From: Rhizobium sp. 18055
Lineage (GTDB): Bacteria > Pseudomonadota > Alphaproteobacteria > Rhizobiales > Rhizobiaceae
Direction: 5' to 3'
DNA length: 64,000 nt
Assembly: GCF_902706285.1 (NCBI RefSeq)
Contig: NZ_CACSKD010000003.1
Span: 62,001 to 126,000, forward strand
The notes under the pieces are model-generated. The model had not been told where the DNA came from. It saw nothing but the letters and a program-made list of their open reading frames with translations, and made no database searches. Numbering within the stretch: the first letter of the stretch is position 1; each line of letters opens with the position of its first letter. A program made the position numbers and the translations under genes. This document shows positions 47,971 to 59,259 of this stretch, piece by piece.

Positions 47971-48579
47971 TCAGACCCTCACGCCGCGGGCGGCAAGATC
48001 GGCGCGCAGCTTGTCGGCGCCGGTAAACAGAACCGCATCCCAGCCGGCCGCCTTTGCGCCTTCGACGTTGGGGGCGGAATCGTCGATGAAGATCGTCGCA
48101 GCAGGGTTGAGCCCGAAGCTCTTCGCATGCGTCTCATAGATCGCGATATCGGGCTTGATCAGGCCGATATCGCCGGAGACAGTGACGCCGCGCGGCTTGG
48201 TCAGGAACGGAAACCGCACCTGCGCCTCGCGGAACGTATCGGAGGCGAAGTTGGTCAGCATCGTCACGTCCTTGCCGTCGGCAATCAGCCCTTCCATGAT
48301 CGCCACGCTGTCGCCATAGGCATGCGACACCATCTCGTGCCAGTGCTTGCGGAAGGCGCGGATCTGTTCCTCTCGGGCCGGATGTGCCTCGATCAGCAGC
48401 GCCTCGGCCTCGGCCCATGTGCGGCCGCGGTCCTGCTCGATATTCCAGTCGTGGGTGCAGACATTGTCGAAGAACCACTTGCGCTCGGTCTCATCGGGGA
48501 TGAGGCGGCTGTAGGGCAGGTTCGGATCGTAATGGATAAGCACTTTTCCGATATCGAAAACGATATGATCAATAGGCAT
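47971..48579 (-). CDS. HAD-superfamily hydrolase (haloacid dehalogenase-like, HAD-IA)
   Basis: This 202-residue protein has motif I FDIGKVLIHYD, in which the first Asp (D9) is the nucleophile and the usual second Asp is replaced (D-x-G rather than D-x-D), motif II LTNFAS, motif III with the Lys in LIKPDIAIYE and motif IV FIDDSAPNVEGA. The D-x-G change is as in dehalogenase-like members rather than phosphatases; relatives act on sugar phosphates or 2-haloacids. It lies 3 bases after mutY. Confidence 0.88.
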   Translation of the reverse strand: MPIDHIVFDIGKVLIHYDPNLPYSRLIPDETERKWFFDNVCTHDWNIEQDRGRTWAEAEALLIEAHPAREEQIRAFRKHWHEMVSHAYGDSVAIMEGLIADGKDVTMLTNFASDTFREAQVRFPFLTKPRGVTVSGDIGLIKPDIAIYETHAKSFGLNPAATIFIDDSAPNVEGAKAAGWDAVLFTGADKLRADLAARGVRV

Positions 48580-48582
48580 CTA

Positions 48583-49698
48583 TCAGTCCTTGGAATGTGA
48601 GAACGCAAGTGGGGAATGGTTGAACGCAAGTGGAATAGCGGCAGTGATCGCTTTTTTCATGACGGTCGGAAGAGCCTGCGAAACAAGATTTGTAACCGGC
48701 TCCCACCAAGCGTTATCCGTTTGAATTTGCGAGGCGATCGCCACGCGGTAGATCGAGAGCCGAAGCTCGAAATGGGTAAACACATGCACCACCGTTCCGC
48801 AAGCCTCCCAGCCTGCGGAAAACGGCGCGGCATCCGCCGAGGTCTCGCCATCGACCCGCGCTGTCCAGCCTGTCGTTGGCACCTCGGTCATTCCGCCGAG
48901 CAGCCCCGTCTCGATCCGCCGCCGCAACAACACCTCGCCATCGGCGGTCACCGCCACGAAGGCGGCGCCATAGCGAACCGGCTTGGTCTTCTTCGCGGCC
49001 TTCACCGGAAAATGCTCGGGATCATGCTGGCTGAGCGCCTCGCATGATCCGTTGAACGGACAGAGCGCGCAGGCCGGCCGTTTCGGCGTGCAGATCGTGG
49101 CGCCCAGATCCATCATCGCCTGCGCGAAATCGCCGGGCCGGTCCGCCGGCGTCAGCACACCCACCTTCTGCTTCATCAATGGCTTTGCTGATGGCAGCGG
49201 CGTCGAGATCGCATAGAGCCTGGAGATCACCCGCTCGATATTGCCGTCCATCACGGACGCCTGCCGGCTGAAGGCGATCGCCGCAACTGCCGCCGCCGTA
49301 TAGTCGCCGATCCCCGGCAGCGCCTTCAGCCCTTCCTCGGTATCTGGAAACACGCCGCCATGCTCGCGCGCCACGGCCTCCGCGCATTTCTTCAGGTTGC
49401 GGGCCCGGGCGTAGTAGCCAAGCCCGGCCCAGGCCGCCATCACATCCTCGCTCGGCGCATCGGCCAGATCGCGCACCGTCGGCCAGCGCGTCAGGAAGTT
49501 GATGAAATAGGGTTTGACCGCCGGCACGGTGGTTTGCTGCAGCAGCACCTCCGACAGCCACACATGATAGGGCTCCGCCTTGATCCCGCGCGCCGTCATC
49601 GGCGGCGAGACGCGCCACGGCAGATCGCGGTGATGGCGATCGTACCAGTCTAGCAGCGGCTTTGCGGTGGGGGCGGTGAGGGGTGCTGAGGTCATCAT
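48583..49698 (-). CDS. mutY: A/G-specific adenine glycosylase MutY
   Basis: This 371-residue enzyme removes adenine mispaired with 8-oxoguanine. The helix-hairpin-helix LPGIGDYTAAAVAAIAF, the catalytic Asp in VMDGNIERVISRL, the [4Fe-4S] cysteines CTPKRPACALCPFNGSC and a C-terminal NUDIX-like domain are all present; Gln/Thr in the early VLLQQTTV is conserved. The end shows a small repeat (FNHSPLAFSHS) from a 12-bp duplication. Two ATGs in tandem begin the gene. Confidence 0.96.
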   Translation of the reverse strand: MMTSAPLTAPTAKPLLDWYDRHHRDLPWRVSPPMTARGIKAEPYHVWLSEVLLQQTTVPAVKPYFINFLTRWPTVRDLADAPSEDVMAAWAGLGYYARARNLKKCAEAVAREHGGVFPDTEEGLKALPGIGDYTAAAVAAIAFSRQASVMDGNIERVISRLYAISTPLPSAKPLMKQKVGVLTPADRPGDFAQAMMDLGATICTPKRPACALCPFNGSCEALSQHDPEHFPVKAAKKTKPVRYGAAFVAVTADGEVLLRRRIETGLLGGMTEVPTTGWTARVDGETSADAAPFSAGWEACGTVVHVFTHFELRLSIYRVAIASQIQTDNAWWEPVTNLVSQALPTVMKKAITAAIPLAFNHSPLAFSHSKD

Positions 49699-49792
49699 TT
49701 GCCGTGCGCAGGGGAAGTGCCCTATACTTGGCGAAGCAATGGCGCCCGATCAAGGCAGTCGGCCCGAATGGCGGCGGCATCCAAAGGTTTCG

Positions 49793-50284
49793 ATGAGTTA
49801 TCCACGCAAAGGTGCAAAGCAGATATCCGAACTGGCCAATGGCCTGATCGATCCGGTGCTCGCCAAGCGCGCCGGCATCAACACCGCGCTGCTCGGCTCG
49901 TGGGACGAGATCGCCGGCGAGGATTTTGCCGATTGCACGAGGCCTGAAAAGATCGCCTGGGCAAGAGGCGGCGGTGACGACGGCAGCTTCCGCCCCGGCG
50001 TGCTGACGATAGCCTGCGAAGGTGCGCGCGCTCTTTTTCTCACCCATGCGCAGGGCGAACTGATCCAGCGCATCAACAGCTTCTTCGGCTTCTCCGCCGT
50101 CCATCAGATCCGCATCGTCCAGAAACCGGTCTCCCAGGCCCACAAGCGCTCCCGCACACCGACCCCGCTGAAAGGTGCTGCGGCGCAGAGGCTGGAGGAG
50201 ATGATGGAGGGGATCGACAACGAGAAGCTGCGCGAGGCGGTGAAGCGGCTCGGCACGGCGGTGCTGGGGAAGAAGGGGCGTTAG
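49793..50284 (+). CDS. DUF721 (DciA-like) protein
   Basis: This 163-residue protein has the DUF721 domain (QISELANGLIDPVLAKRAG, then GVLTIACEGARALFLTHAQGELIQRIN), related to DciA, which helps load the DnaB helicase in bacteria without DnaC. The ATG at 49793 matches relatives; the open frame upstream overlaps nothing else useful. It is divergent from mutY, a common arrangement in rhizobia. Confidence 0.85.
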   Translation: MSYPRKGAKQISELANGLIDPVLAKRAGINTALLGSWDEIAGEDFADCTRPEKIAWARGGGDDGSFRPGVLTIACEGARALFLTHAQGELIQRINSFFGFSAVHQIRIVQKPVSQAHKRSRTPTPLKGAAAQRLEEMMEGIDNEKLREAVKRLGTAVLGKKGR

Positions 50285-50293
50285 CCCCGGCCG

Positions 50294-50322
50294 TTGGCGT
50301 AGCCTCCGATCTATGCTATACA
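50294..50322 (+). promoter_or_regulatory. Promoter of the RHH/RelE toxin-antitoxin operon
   Basis: TTGGCG and TATACA are separated by 17 bases. The -10 element lies inside the perfect palindrome at 50314-50331, so antitoxin binding there would block RNA polymerase. Confidence 0.6.
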
Positions 50323-50331
50323 TGTATAGCA
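50314..50331. promoter_or_regulatory. Operator palindrome of the toxin-antitoxin operon
   Basis: TGCTATACATGTATAGCA is a perfect 18-bp palindrome ending 12 bases before the antitoxin ATG and touching its AAGGAG site. It is the expected place for autorepression by the ribbon-helix-helix antitoxin. Confidence 0.8.
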
Positions 50332-50343
50332 AGGAGAACGACA

Positions 50344-50568
50344 ATGCTGGCTATACGATTGCCTGCCGAAATTGAAGAACGGCTTGATGAGCTTGCAAAG
50401 CGTACCGGGCGCAGCAAGAGCTTCTATGCGCGCGAAGCCATTCTCGAGTATCTGGATGATCTGGAGGATGTCTATCTGGCCGAGAAACGTCTTGAGGATC
50501 TCCGGAAGGGGAACAGTAGTGTCGTGTCATTGGCCGAGTTGATGGCGCGGTATGGCGTGGAAGATTGA
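50344..50568 (+). CDS. Ribbon-helix-helix antitoxin
   Basis: This 74-residue protein starts with an RHH fold (LAIRLPAEIEERLDELAKRTGRSKSFYAREAILEYL), a DNA-binding strand-helix-helix, followed by an acidic helix (DDLEDVYLAEKRLEDL) that would bind the toxin. It follows a perfect palindrome and overlaps the toxin gene by 17 bases. Fits a RelB/StbD-like antitoxin that represses its own operon. Confidence 0.92.
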   Translation: MLAIRLPAEIEERLDELAKRTGRSKSFYAREAILEYLDDLEDVYLAEKRLEDLRKGNSSVVSLAELMARYGVED

Positions 50569-50821
50569 TTTCGACGAGCACGTCGCGCGTGAACTCGACA
50601 GACTCGGTCATGTCGCTGCCCACCGAATTTTACGTTTCCTCCATGAGCGCGTCGCACGGCTGGACGATCCGCGCTCGATCGGTGAAGCTCTCAAAGGCCC
50701 CGAGTTGGGTGCATTCTGGAAATACCGGGTGGGGGACTACCGGATTATCGCCAGCATAGAAGACGACGTCCTTCGAATTCTGGTTGTGCGTGTTGGCAAT
50801 CGCCGCGACATCTATAGGTGA
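50552..50821 (+). CDS. RelE/ParE-family toxin
   Basis: This 89-residue protein has the RelE/ParE fold: WKIDFDEHVARELDRLG at the start, a Leu/Arg-rich helix (ILRFLHERVARL), then GEALKGPELGAFWKYRVGDYRIIASI and the ending RILVVRVGNRRDIYR. Basic residues at the end match RelE-type ribosome-dependent mRNA cleavage rather than ParE gyrase inhibition, but the two cannot be separated safely. It starts inside the antitoxin gene, giving coupled translation. Confidence 0.92.
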   Translation: MAWKIDFDEHVARELDRLGHVAAHRILRFLHERVARLDDPRSIGEALKGPELGAFWKYRVGDYRIIASIEDDVLRILVVRVGNRRDIYR

Positions 50822-50965
50822 CGCCGCCGTTGCAACTGCTAATAACTTGAGCTTCGTCCCACCAAGGTCACAATTGTTTGAAGAAAGTCGGTCAAGCGTG
50901 CCTTGTTCGCGGCCTCGCGCCGTTATATCGCACTCACAGCCGCTAATCTCATTTATGGGGAACCT

Positions 50966-51658
50966 ATGCAGATGTCCGAAATGCAACTGACCAAACGCCA
51001 GCTCATGGGCGGCGTTGCTGCTGCGACGGCAAGTTTGGCCGTTTTCAGCAGCGCCAATGCGGCTGCTGAAATTCCGAAGTCCGACGGCGACGTCGATATG
51101 GCCGCCGTGCTGAAGCCGGGCGCCCTGCCTGAGATGTCGCTCGGCAAGGAAGACGCCAAGGTTCAGATCGTCGAATATATGTCGATGACCTGCCCGCACT
51201 GCGCTCATTTCCACACCAACACCTTCGACGAGGTCAAGAAGAAGTACGTCGATACCGGCAAGGTTCGCTTCGTCATCCGCGAATTCCCGTTCGACCCGCG
51301 CGCTGCCGCTGCCTTCATGCTGGCCCGCTGCAACCCCGCCAAGCCTGACGAACTGAGCACGCCTGACCAGTATTTCCCGATGGTTGCGATGCTCTTCAAG
51401 CAGCAGCAGACCTGGGCCGCCGCCGATGATGGCCGCACCGCACTGCTCCAGATGTCGAAACTCGCTGGATTTAGTGAGGATAGCTTCACGAAGTGCTTGA
51501 CGAACCAGAAGCTGCTGGATGAAGTGAACGCGACGCGGGAACGGGGCTCCAAGGAGTTCGGCGTCAACGCCACGCCGACTTTCCTGATCAACGGGAAGCG
51601 CTACTCTGGAGACATGTCGGTTGACATCCTGTCGGCCCTTATCGACAGCCTTCTCTAA
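50966..51658 (+). CDS. DsbA-family thiol-disulfide oxidoreductase
   Basis: This 230-residue exported protein has a signal sequence (ending NAAA) and a thioredoxin-like domain with CPHC (C76-C79) and the cis-Pro loop NATPTFLINGKR. It is of the DsbA/ScsC-like type that oxidises or isomerises periplasmic disulfides. Two ATGs two codons apart are possible; 50966 follows GGGGAA closely. A terminator follows the gene before smc. Confidence 0.92.
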   Translation: MQMSEMQLTKRQLMGGVAAATASLAVFSSANAAAEIPKSDGDVDMAAVLKPGALPEMSLGKEDAKVQIVEYMSMTCPHCAHFHTNTFDEVKKKYVDTGKVRFVIREFPFDPRAAAAFMLARCNPAKPDELSTPDQYFPMVAMLFKQQQTWAAADDGRTALLQMSKLAGFSEDSFTKCLTNQKLLDEVNATRERGSKEFGVNATPTFLINGKRYSGDMSVDILSALIDSLL

Positions 51659-51674
51659 GCCGAGCCGTTTTCAA

Positions 51675-51712
51675 CAAGCGGGCGACGGCGGAAGCCGTGC
51701 GCCCGCTTTTTC
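51675..51712 (+). terminator. Rho-independent terminator of dsbA-like gene
   Basis: GCGGGCG and CGCCCGC pair, extended by ACGGC/GCCGT around a short loop, and are followed by TTTTT. It lies 20 bases after the stop. Some transcripts may continue into smc. Confidence 0.85.
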
Positions 51713-51736
51713 GTTTCAGCGGCATGAGGCGTCTGC

Positions 51737-54700
51737 ATGAAGTTCAACAAGCTTCGCGTCGTCGGCTTCAAGTCCTTTGTCGAACCATCCGAATTCATCA
51801 TCGAGCGCGGCCTCACCGGCGTCGTCGGGCCGAACGGCTGCGGCAAGTCGAACCTGGTCGAAGCGCTCCGCTGGGTGATGGGCGAAAACTCCTACAAGAA
51901 CATGCGCGCGTCGGGCATGGACGACGTGATCTTTTCCGGCTCCGGCAATCGCCCGGCCCGCAACACCGCCGAAGTCGCCCTCTATCTCGACAATTCCGAC
52001 CGCACCGCACCCGCCGCCTTCAACGATAGCGACGAGATCCAGGTGACCCGCCGCATCGAGCGCGAGCAGGGATCGGTCTACCGCATCAACGGCAAGGAAA
52101 GCCGCGCCAAGGACGTGCAGCTTCTCTTCGCCGACGCTTCGACCGGCGCCCGCTCGCCATCGATGGTCGGGCAGGGGCGCATCGGCGAGCTGATCTCCGC
52201 CAAGCCGCAGGCCCGCCGCCAATTGCTGGAAGAGGCCGCCGGCATCTCCGGCCTGCATTCGCGCCGCCACGAGGCAGAGCTTCGCCTGCGCGCCGCCGAA
52301 AGCAACCTTGAGCGTCTCGATGACGTCACCTCGCAGCTCGAAAGCCAGATCGAGAGCCTGAAGCGCCAGGCCCGCCAGGCCAACCGCTTCAAGTCGCTGT
52401 CGGCCGATATCCGCGCCCGCGAGGCGATGCTGCTGCATATCCGCTGGGTGCAGGCGAAAGAGGCCGAAGCCGAGGCTGACAGCGCGCTGAACCAGGCCAC
52501 CTCGATCGTCGCCGAAAAGGCGCAGATGCAGATGGAAGCCGCCAAGGCGCAGGCGATCGCCAGCCTGAAGCTTCCGGAACTGCGTGAGGGCGAGGCGCGC
52601 GCCGCTGCCGCGCTGCAGCGCCTGCAGATCGCCAAGACGCAGCTCGAAGAAGACGCCAACCGCATCCTTCGCCGCCGCGACGAGCTCACCCGCCGGCTCG
52701 CGCAATTGGCCGAAGACATCACCCGCGAAGAACGCCTCGTCGCCGACAATGCCGAAATCCTCGCGCGGCTCGATGCCGAAGAGGCCGAGATCAACGAGAT
52801 TCTTGCCGATTCCGGCCGCTATGCCGAAGAAACCCGCGAGGCCTTTGAGGAGGCTGCCGCAAAGCTTGCCGATAGCGAGCGGATATTCACGGGCCTGACC
52901 GCCGAGCGCGCCGAAGCCGCTGCCGGCCGCAACCAGCTGGAACGCGCCATCCGCGATCTTTCCGATCGCAAGATGCGCCTGGAGCGCCAGATGGACGAGG
53001 CCAACCGCGAGCTGTCTGCCATCGGCGAACGCATCGCCACGCTGCCGGATCCGGACGAGAAGCGCGAGGTCGTCGAGGCCGGCGAGAGCGCTGTCGCCGA
53101 GGCCGAAGCCACCATCCAGGCGATCGAGCAGGCGCTCGCCGCCGCCCGCCAGGCCGAAGCCATGTCGCGCGCGCCGGTCGATCAGGCACGCTCGCAGCTG
53201 AACGCCATCGAGACTGAATCCCGCACCATTTCGCGGATGCTCGCCGCCGGTGCCACTGCCGGCGAGTTTTCCCCCGTTGCCGACGATCTCCGCGTCGATC
53301 GCGGCTTCGAGACGGCGCTGGGTGCCGCCCTTGGCGACGATCTGGAATCGCCGCTCGATCCGAAGGCGCCGGCGCACTGGTCGGAAAACGGCGATGGCGC
53401 CGCCGATCCGAAATTGCCCGATGGCGTCAAGCCGCTGCTCGATCATGTGCGTGCCCCCTCAGCCCTGACGCGCCGCCTGCAGCAGATCGGCCTTGTGTCG
53501 GAAGCCGACGCACCGCGCCTGATGCTGGCCTTGCAGCCCGGCCAGCGTCTGGTCACCAAAGATGGCGCCGTCTACCGCTGGGACGGCCATGTCACCGGTG
53601 CCGATGCGCCGAGTGCCGCAGCCCTGCGGCTCGCCCAGCGAAACCGCCTGTCCGAGCTCGAAAGTGAAGCCGCGATTGCCCGCGACGTGCTCGCCGAAGC
53701 CGAGGAACGTCTGGCGATTGCCGCCGAAGCCATCTCCGGCGAAGAGCAACGCCTTGCCGCAGCCCGCGACGTCAGCCGCATGTCGTCACGCCTGCTGGCC
53801 GAAGCGCGCGAGGCTCTCGCTGCCGCCGAGCGTGCCTCTGGCGACCTGATCCGCCGCCGCGATGTCATTGCCGAAGCGGTCAGCCTGCTGCAGAGCCAGC
53901 TCGAAGACATCGCCATCCAGGAAGAGAACGCCCGCATCGAGCTCGAGGATGCGCCGGATCTCACGTCAATCGACGAAAAGCTGCGGCTGCAGCAGGCCGA
54001 TGTCGCCACAGATCGCGGCACGCTTGCCGAAGCCCGCGCCCGTCACGAAAGCCTGAACCGCGAAAACGACGCCCGCCAGCGCCGCATCATCGCCATTGGC
54101 CAGGAGCGCGGCACCTGGCGCCAGCGCGCATCGAGCGCCGAGGATCATATCGCCACGCTGCGCGACCGCGAGGAAGAAGCCCGTGAAGAGGCTGCCGATC
54201 TCGAAATGGCGCCCGATGAATTCGACGACAAGCGCCGCGGCCTGCTGAACGAATTGCAGAAGGCCGACGACGCCCGCCGCGCTGCCGCCGATCTGCTGGC
54301 ACAGGCCGAGCTGGTCCAGCGCGAGGTCGATCACAAGGCGACGGTGTCGCTGTCGGAACTGGCCGAAAGCCGCGAACGTCGCGGCCGCGCCGAAGAGCGG
54401 CTCGTTTCTGCCCGCGAAAAACGGCTGGAAAGCGAAGCCCGCATCCGCGAGGCGCTGAACGTCGCCCCGCACGAAGCCCTGCGTCTGACGGGCGTTGAGG
54501 TCATGCAGTCGATGCCCGATCTGCGCGAGGTCGAGCGCGAGCTTGAACGCCTGAAGATGGAGCGCGAGCGGCTTGGCGCCGTCAATCTGCGCGCCGAGGA
54601 AGAGCAGAAGGAACTGAGCGACCGGCTTGCTGCGCTGATCAAGGAACGCGACGACGTCATCGACGCCATCCGCAAGCTGCGCGGCGCCATCCAGAGCCTC

Positions 54701-55198
54701 AACCGCGAAGGCCGTGAGCGCCTGATTGCCGCCTTCGATGTCGTCAACACCCAGTTCCAGCGCCTCTTCACCCACCTGTTCGGTGGCGGCACGGCCGAGC
54801 TGCAGCTGATCGAATCCGACGATCCGCTGGAAGCCGGCCTCGAAATCCTGGCAAGACCACCCGGCAAGAAGCCGCAGACCATGACGCTGCTATCGGGCGG
54901 CGAGCAGGCGCTGACGGCGATGGCGCTGATCTTTGCGGTGTTCCTCACCAACCCGGCGCCGATCTGCGTGCTCGACGAAGTGGACGCCCCGCTCGACGAT
55001 CACAACGTCGAGCGCTACTGCAACCTGATGGACGAAATGGCCGCGTCCACCGAAACGCGTTTCGTCATCATCACCCACAATCCCATTACCATGGCCCGCA
55101 TGAACCGCCTGTTCGGCGTGACGATGGCGGAACAGGGTGTCTCGCAGCTGGTCTCTGTCGATCTCCAGACGGCCGAGCAATTGCGCGAGATCGCCTGA
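51737..55198 (+). CDS. smc: Chromosome segregation ATPase SMC
   Basis: This 1153-residue SMC protein condenses and segregates the chromosome. Walker A GPNGCGKSN is at residues 31-39; long coiled coils run to about 480 and again from about 640; the hinge lies near 490-640; the C-terminal head has the signature LSGGEQALTAMAL and Walker B PICVLDEVDAPLDD. Length is normal for alphaproteobacterial SMC. It starts 24 bases after the dsbA terminator. The ATG lacks a strong ribosome site. Confidence 0.97.
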   Translation: MKFNKLRVVGFKSFVEPSEFIIERGLTGVVGPNGCGKSNLVEALRWVMGENSYKNMRASGMDDVIFSGSGNRPARNTAEVALYLDNSDRTAPAAFNDSDEIQVTRRIEREQGSVYRINGKESRAKDVQLLFADASTGARSPSMVGQGRIGELISAKPQARRQLLEEAAGISGLHSRRHEAELRLRAAESNLERLDDVTSQLESQIESLKRQARQANRFKSLSADIRAREAMLLHIRWVQAKEAEAEADSALNQATSIVAEKAQMQMEAAKAQAIASLKLPELREGEARAAAALQRLQIAKTQLEEDANRILRRRDELTRRLAQLAEDITREERLVADNAEILARLDAEEAEINEILADSGRYAEETREAFEEAAAKLADSERIFTGLTAERAEAAAGRNQLERAIRDLSDRKMRLERQMDEANRELSAIGERIATLPDPDEKREVVEAGESAVAEAEATIQAIEQALAAARQAEAMSRAPVDQARSQLNAIETESRTISRMLAAGATAGEFSPVADDLRVDRGFETALGAALGDDLESPLDPKAPAHWSENGDGAADPKLPDGVKPLLDHVRAPSALTRRLQQIGLVSEADAPRLMLALQPGQRLVTKDGAVYRWDGHVTGADAPSAAALRLAQRNRLSELESEAAIARDVLAEAEERLAIAAEAISGEEQRLAAARDVSRMSSRLLAEAREALAAAERASGDLIRRRDVIAEAVSLLQSQLEDIAIQEENARIELEDAPDLTSIDEKLRLQQADVATDRGTLAEARARHESLNRENDARQRRIIAIGQERGTWRQRASSAEDHIATLRDREEEAREEAADLEMAPDEFDDKRRGLLNELQKADDARRAAADLLAQAELVQREVDHKATVSLSELAESRERRGRAEERLVSAREKRLESEARIREALNVAPHEALRLTGVEVMQSMPDLREVERELERLKMERERLGAVNLRAEEEQKELSDRLAALIKERDDVIDAIRKLRGAIQSLNREGRERLIAAFDVVNTQFQRLFTHLFGGGTAELQLIESDDPLEAGLEILARPPGKKPQTMTLLSGGEQALTAMALIFAVFLTNPAPICVLDEVDAPLDDHNVERYCNLMDEMAASTETRFVIITHNPITMARMNRLFGVTMAEQGVSQLVSVDLQTAEQLREIA

Positions 55199-55598
55199 GG
55201 TCAAGGGAAAAAGACCCAAAAAAAGTCGGCCAAAAATGGTCTTCTCACCCAATAAGGTGATGTGTTCTTACCCATCTTGCATTAGAAGAAACTGTATGTG
55301 CAGCCCGCATGGGCCGCGCCAGCTGTTTTGCGTACAGATTGCCGTGCGCACGCGTTGAGGCCGACCTCCTCCCCATCGTGCCGGCATCCTGAACCCCCCG
55401 TCCGGTTTCCTGGCTGGACGGAAATAAGGCTTTGCGGGACTTTGTTGCGGTCCCGCAAAGCTTTATTACTCTTCCCGACGATTAAAACGGTTCAGGCGGC
55501 GGTGATATTGTGCACTGCAACATTTTGGCCGCATTTGTCCGATTTTCATTTTGACACCAAGGGATTAAGCTGATCCTGATTTGGGTGTTGGGGACATA
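55199..55598. other. Intergenic region between smc and ppdK with two hairpins
   Basis: These 400 bases hold no gene I can support. Two hairpins lie in tandem: CCGTCC/GGACGG near 55398-55421, and an 18-bp stem at 55423-55467. The ppdK ribosome site (GGGGA) is at the far end. The promoter of ppdK is probably within the last 130 bases but is not clear. Confidence 0.6.
55423..55467. other. 18-bp hairpin upstream of ppdK
   Basis: Left arm 55423-55440 (AATAAGGCTTTGCGGGAC) pairs with right arm 55450-55467 (GTCCCGCAAAGCTTTATT) with one G-T pair, around a 9-base loop. No T-run follows on the plus strand, so it may be a leader structure or a small RNA rather than a simple terminator. Confidence 0.6.
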
Positions 55599-58271
<2,673 letters not shown>

Positions 58272-58289
58272 AAACCAGCGCGGTAGAAA

Positions 58290-58568
58290 TCAGCGGTGGC
58301 GATAATAGTAGGAGCGGCCGTAGTATGGCCCGCTGGTGCGCCAGGCGAGATCGGACATCACGTAATCGCTGTTGGCGCGAAGCTGTGCGTCGCGATTGAG
58401 GTCGATCCGCTGCAGGCAGGTCGCAAACCCTTCGGTGCCGCGCTTGAAGCCGTATCCCAGGCATTGCCGGTCATCCGCCGCCCGCCGCTCTTCCGGCGTC
58501 ATGCTCTGGCAAGCGGACAGGCCGATCGCCAGCGCGGCAAGTGTGAAGGCGAGGGGCAGAATACGCAT
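58290..58568 (-). CDS. Small lipoprotein, unknown function
   Basis: This 92-residue protein has a signal sequence with lipobox LSAC (Cys about residue 20), then QSMTPEERRAADDRQCLGYGFKRGTEGFATCLQRIDL and a Tyr/Arg-rich end (PYYGRSYYYRHR). Two further cysteines in the mature part could pair. Relatives are widespread in rhizobia without a known function. The inner of two ATGs (58568) is better spaced from GAAGA. Confidence 0.8.
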   Translation of the reverse strand: MRILPLAFTLAALAIGLSACQSMTPEERRAADDRQCLGYGFKRGTEGFATCLQRIDLNRDAQLRANSDYVMSDLAWRTSGPYYGRSYYYRHR

Positions 58569-58708
58569 CGACATATCTTCAACGGATTGATCTTGTTGAT
58601 CCACAAGACGCCAAACGTGCGCTTCCGTCAACCGGAAACGCACAGGTTGAGCGCGACATTGCGCCATGCCCACCTGAGGCCTGCGCCATGCCCGGGCTGA
58701 CGCTTGCG

Positions 58709-58906
58709 TCATGCCGCTCCGGCCGGATCGCCGATCGGCAGCAATGCCGGATCGAGCGTCGGATCCTGCGGGTTCTTGGTGTCGCCGGGATCTTGCGCCG
58801 GTGTCAGTGGCGGCTTCTCCTGCACCCGGTCGGGAATACCGGGTGTCGGCGTCGGGCCGCGTGGCGTATCGGGATTGGGCACGGGGATCGGTTCTCTGTT
58901 GGGCAT
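58709..58906 (-). CDS. Proline-rich 65-aa protein with EcfG promoter
   Basis: This 65-residue protein is nearly a quarter proline (PIPVPNPDTPRGPTPTPGIPD) and acidic, and is probably unstructured. The ATG at 58906 follows AAAGGAGA with good spacing; a longer frame exists but lacks a site. An EcfG-type promoter (GGAAC-N16-CGTT) lies directly upstream, so it looks like a general stress gene. Function unknown. Confidence 0.75.
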   Translation of the reverse strand: MPNREPIPVPNPDTPRGPTPTPGIPDRVQEKPPLTPAQDPGDTKNPQDPTLDPALLPIGDPAGAA

Positions 58907-58927
58907 GATTGTCTCCTTTGCATAGGA

Positions 58928-58952
58928 AACGATGCCTTGGCGCTTTGGTTCC
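58928..58952 (-). promoter_or_regulatory. EcfG promoter of the proline-rich gene
   Basis: On the minus strand, GGAAC (58952-58948) and CGTT (58931-58928) are separated by 16 bases, an exact consensus match. The ATG is 21 bases beyond the -10 element. Confidence 0.75.
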
Positions 58953-59011
58953 AGCTTTCGCATGGCCAAGAACCTCTATAAGAAGGCGCCTGCGATAAAT
59001 GGAAGAGACTG

Positions 59012-59257
59012 ATGGCGCTGCGTGACCGATTCTCGAAAAAGCTGACCTGCCCACAATGCGGCAATAGCGGTTTTGCCGAAGCCTCCGAGGCTGATGATCC
59101 CAAGCGCAAGCATCCGGGCTTCAATGTCGATCACCTGCCGCGCGGTCTGTTCATCCAGCGGCAAACCAATTTCCAGGAAACCAGCGTCATCAAGTGCGAA
59201 TGCGGCCGCAAGTTTCCGTTCCGCACGGTGGCAGAAGCGGCATCCGGCAGGGATTGA
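59012..59257 (+). CDS. Small zinc-ribbon protein
   Basis: This 81-residue protein has two C-x2-C-like pairs: LTCPQCGNSG near residue 13 and IKCECGRKF near 62, spaced like a zinc ribbon. Between them is a charged segment (ASEADDPKRKHPGF). The ATG follows GGAAGAG. Function unknown; it may bind nucleic acid or only zinc. Divergent from the proline-rich gene. Confidence 0.78.
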   Translation: MALRDRFSKKLTCPQCGNSGFAEASEADDPKRKHPGFNVDHLPRGLFIQRQTNFQETSVIKCECGRKFPFRTVAEAASGRD

Positions 59258-59259
59258 GC

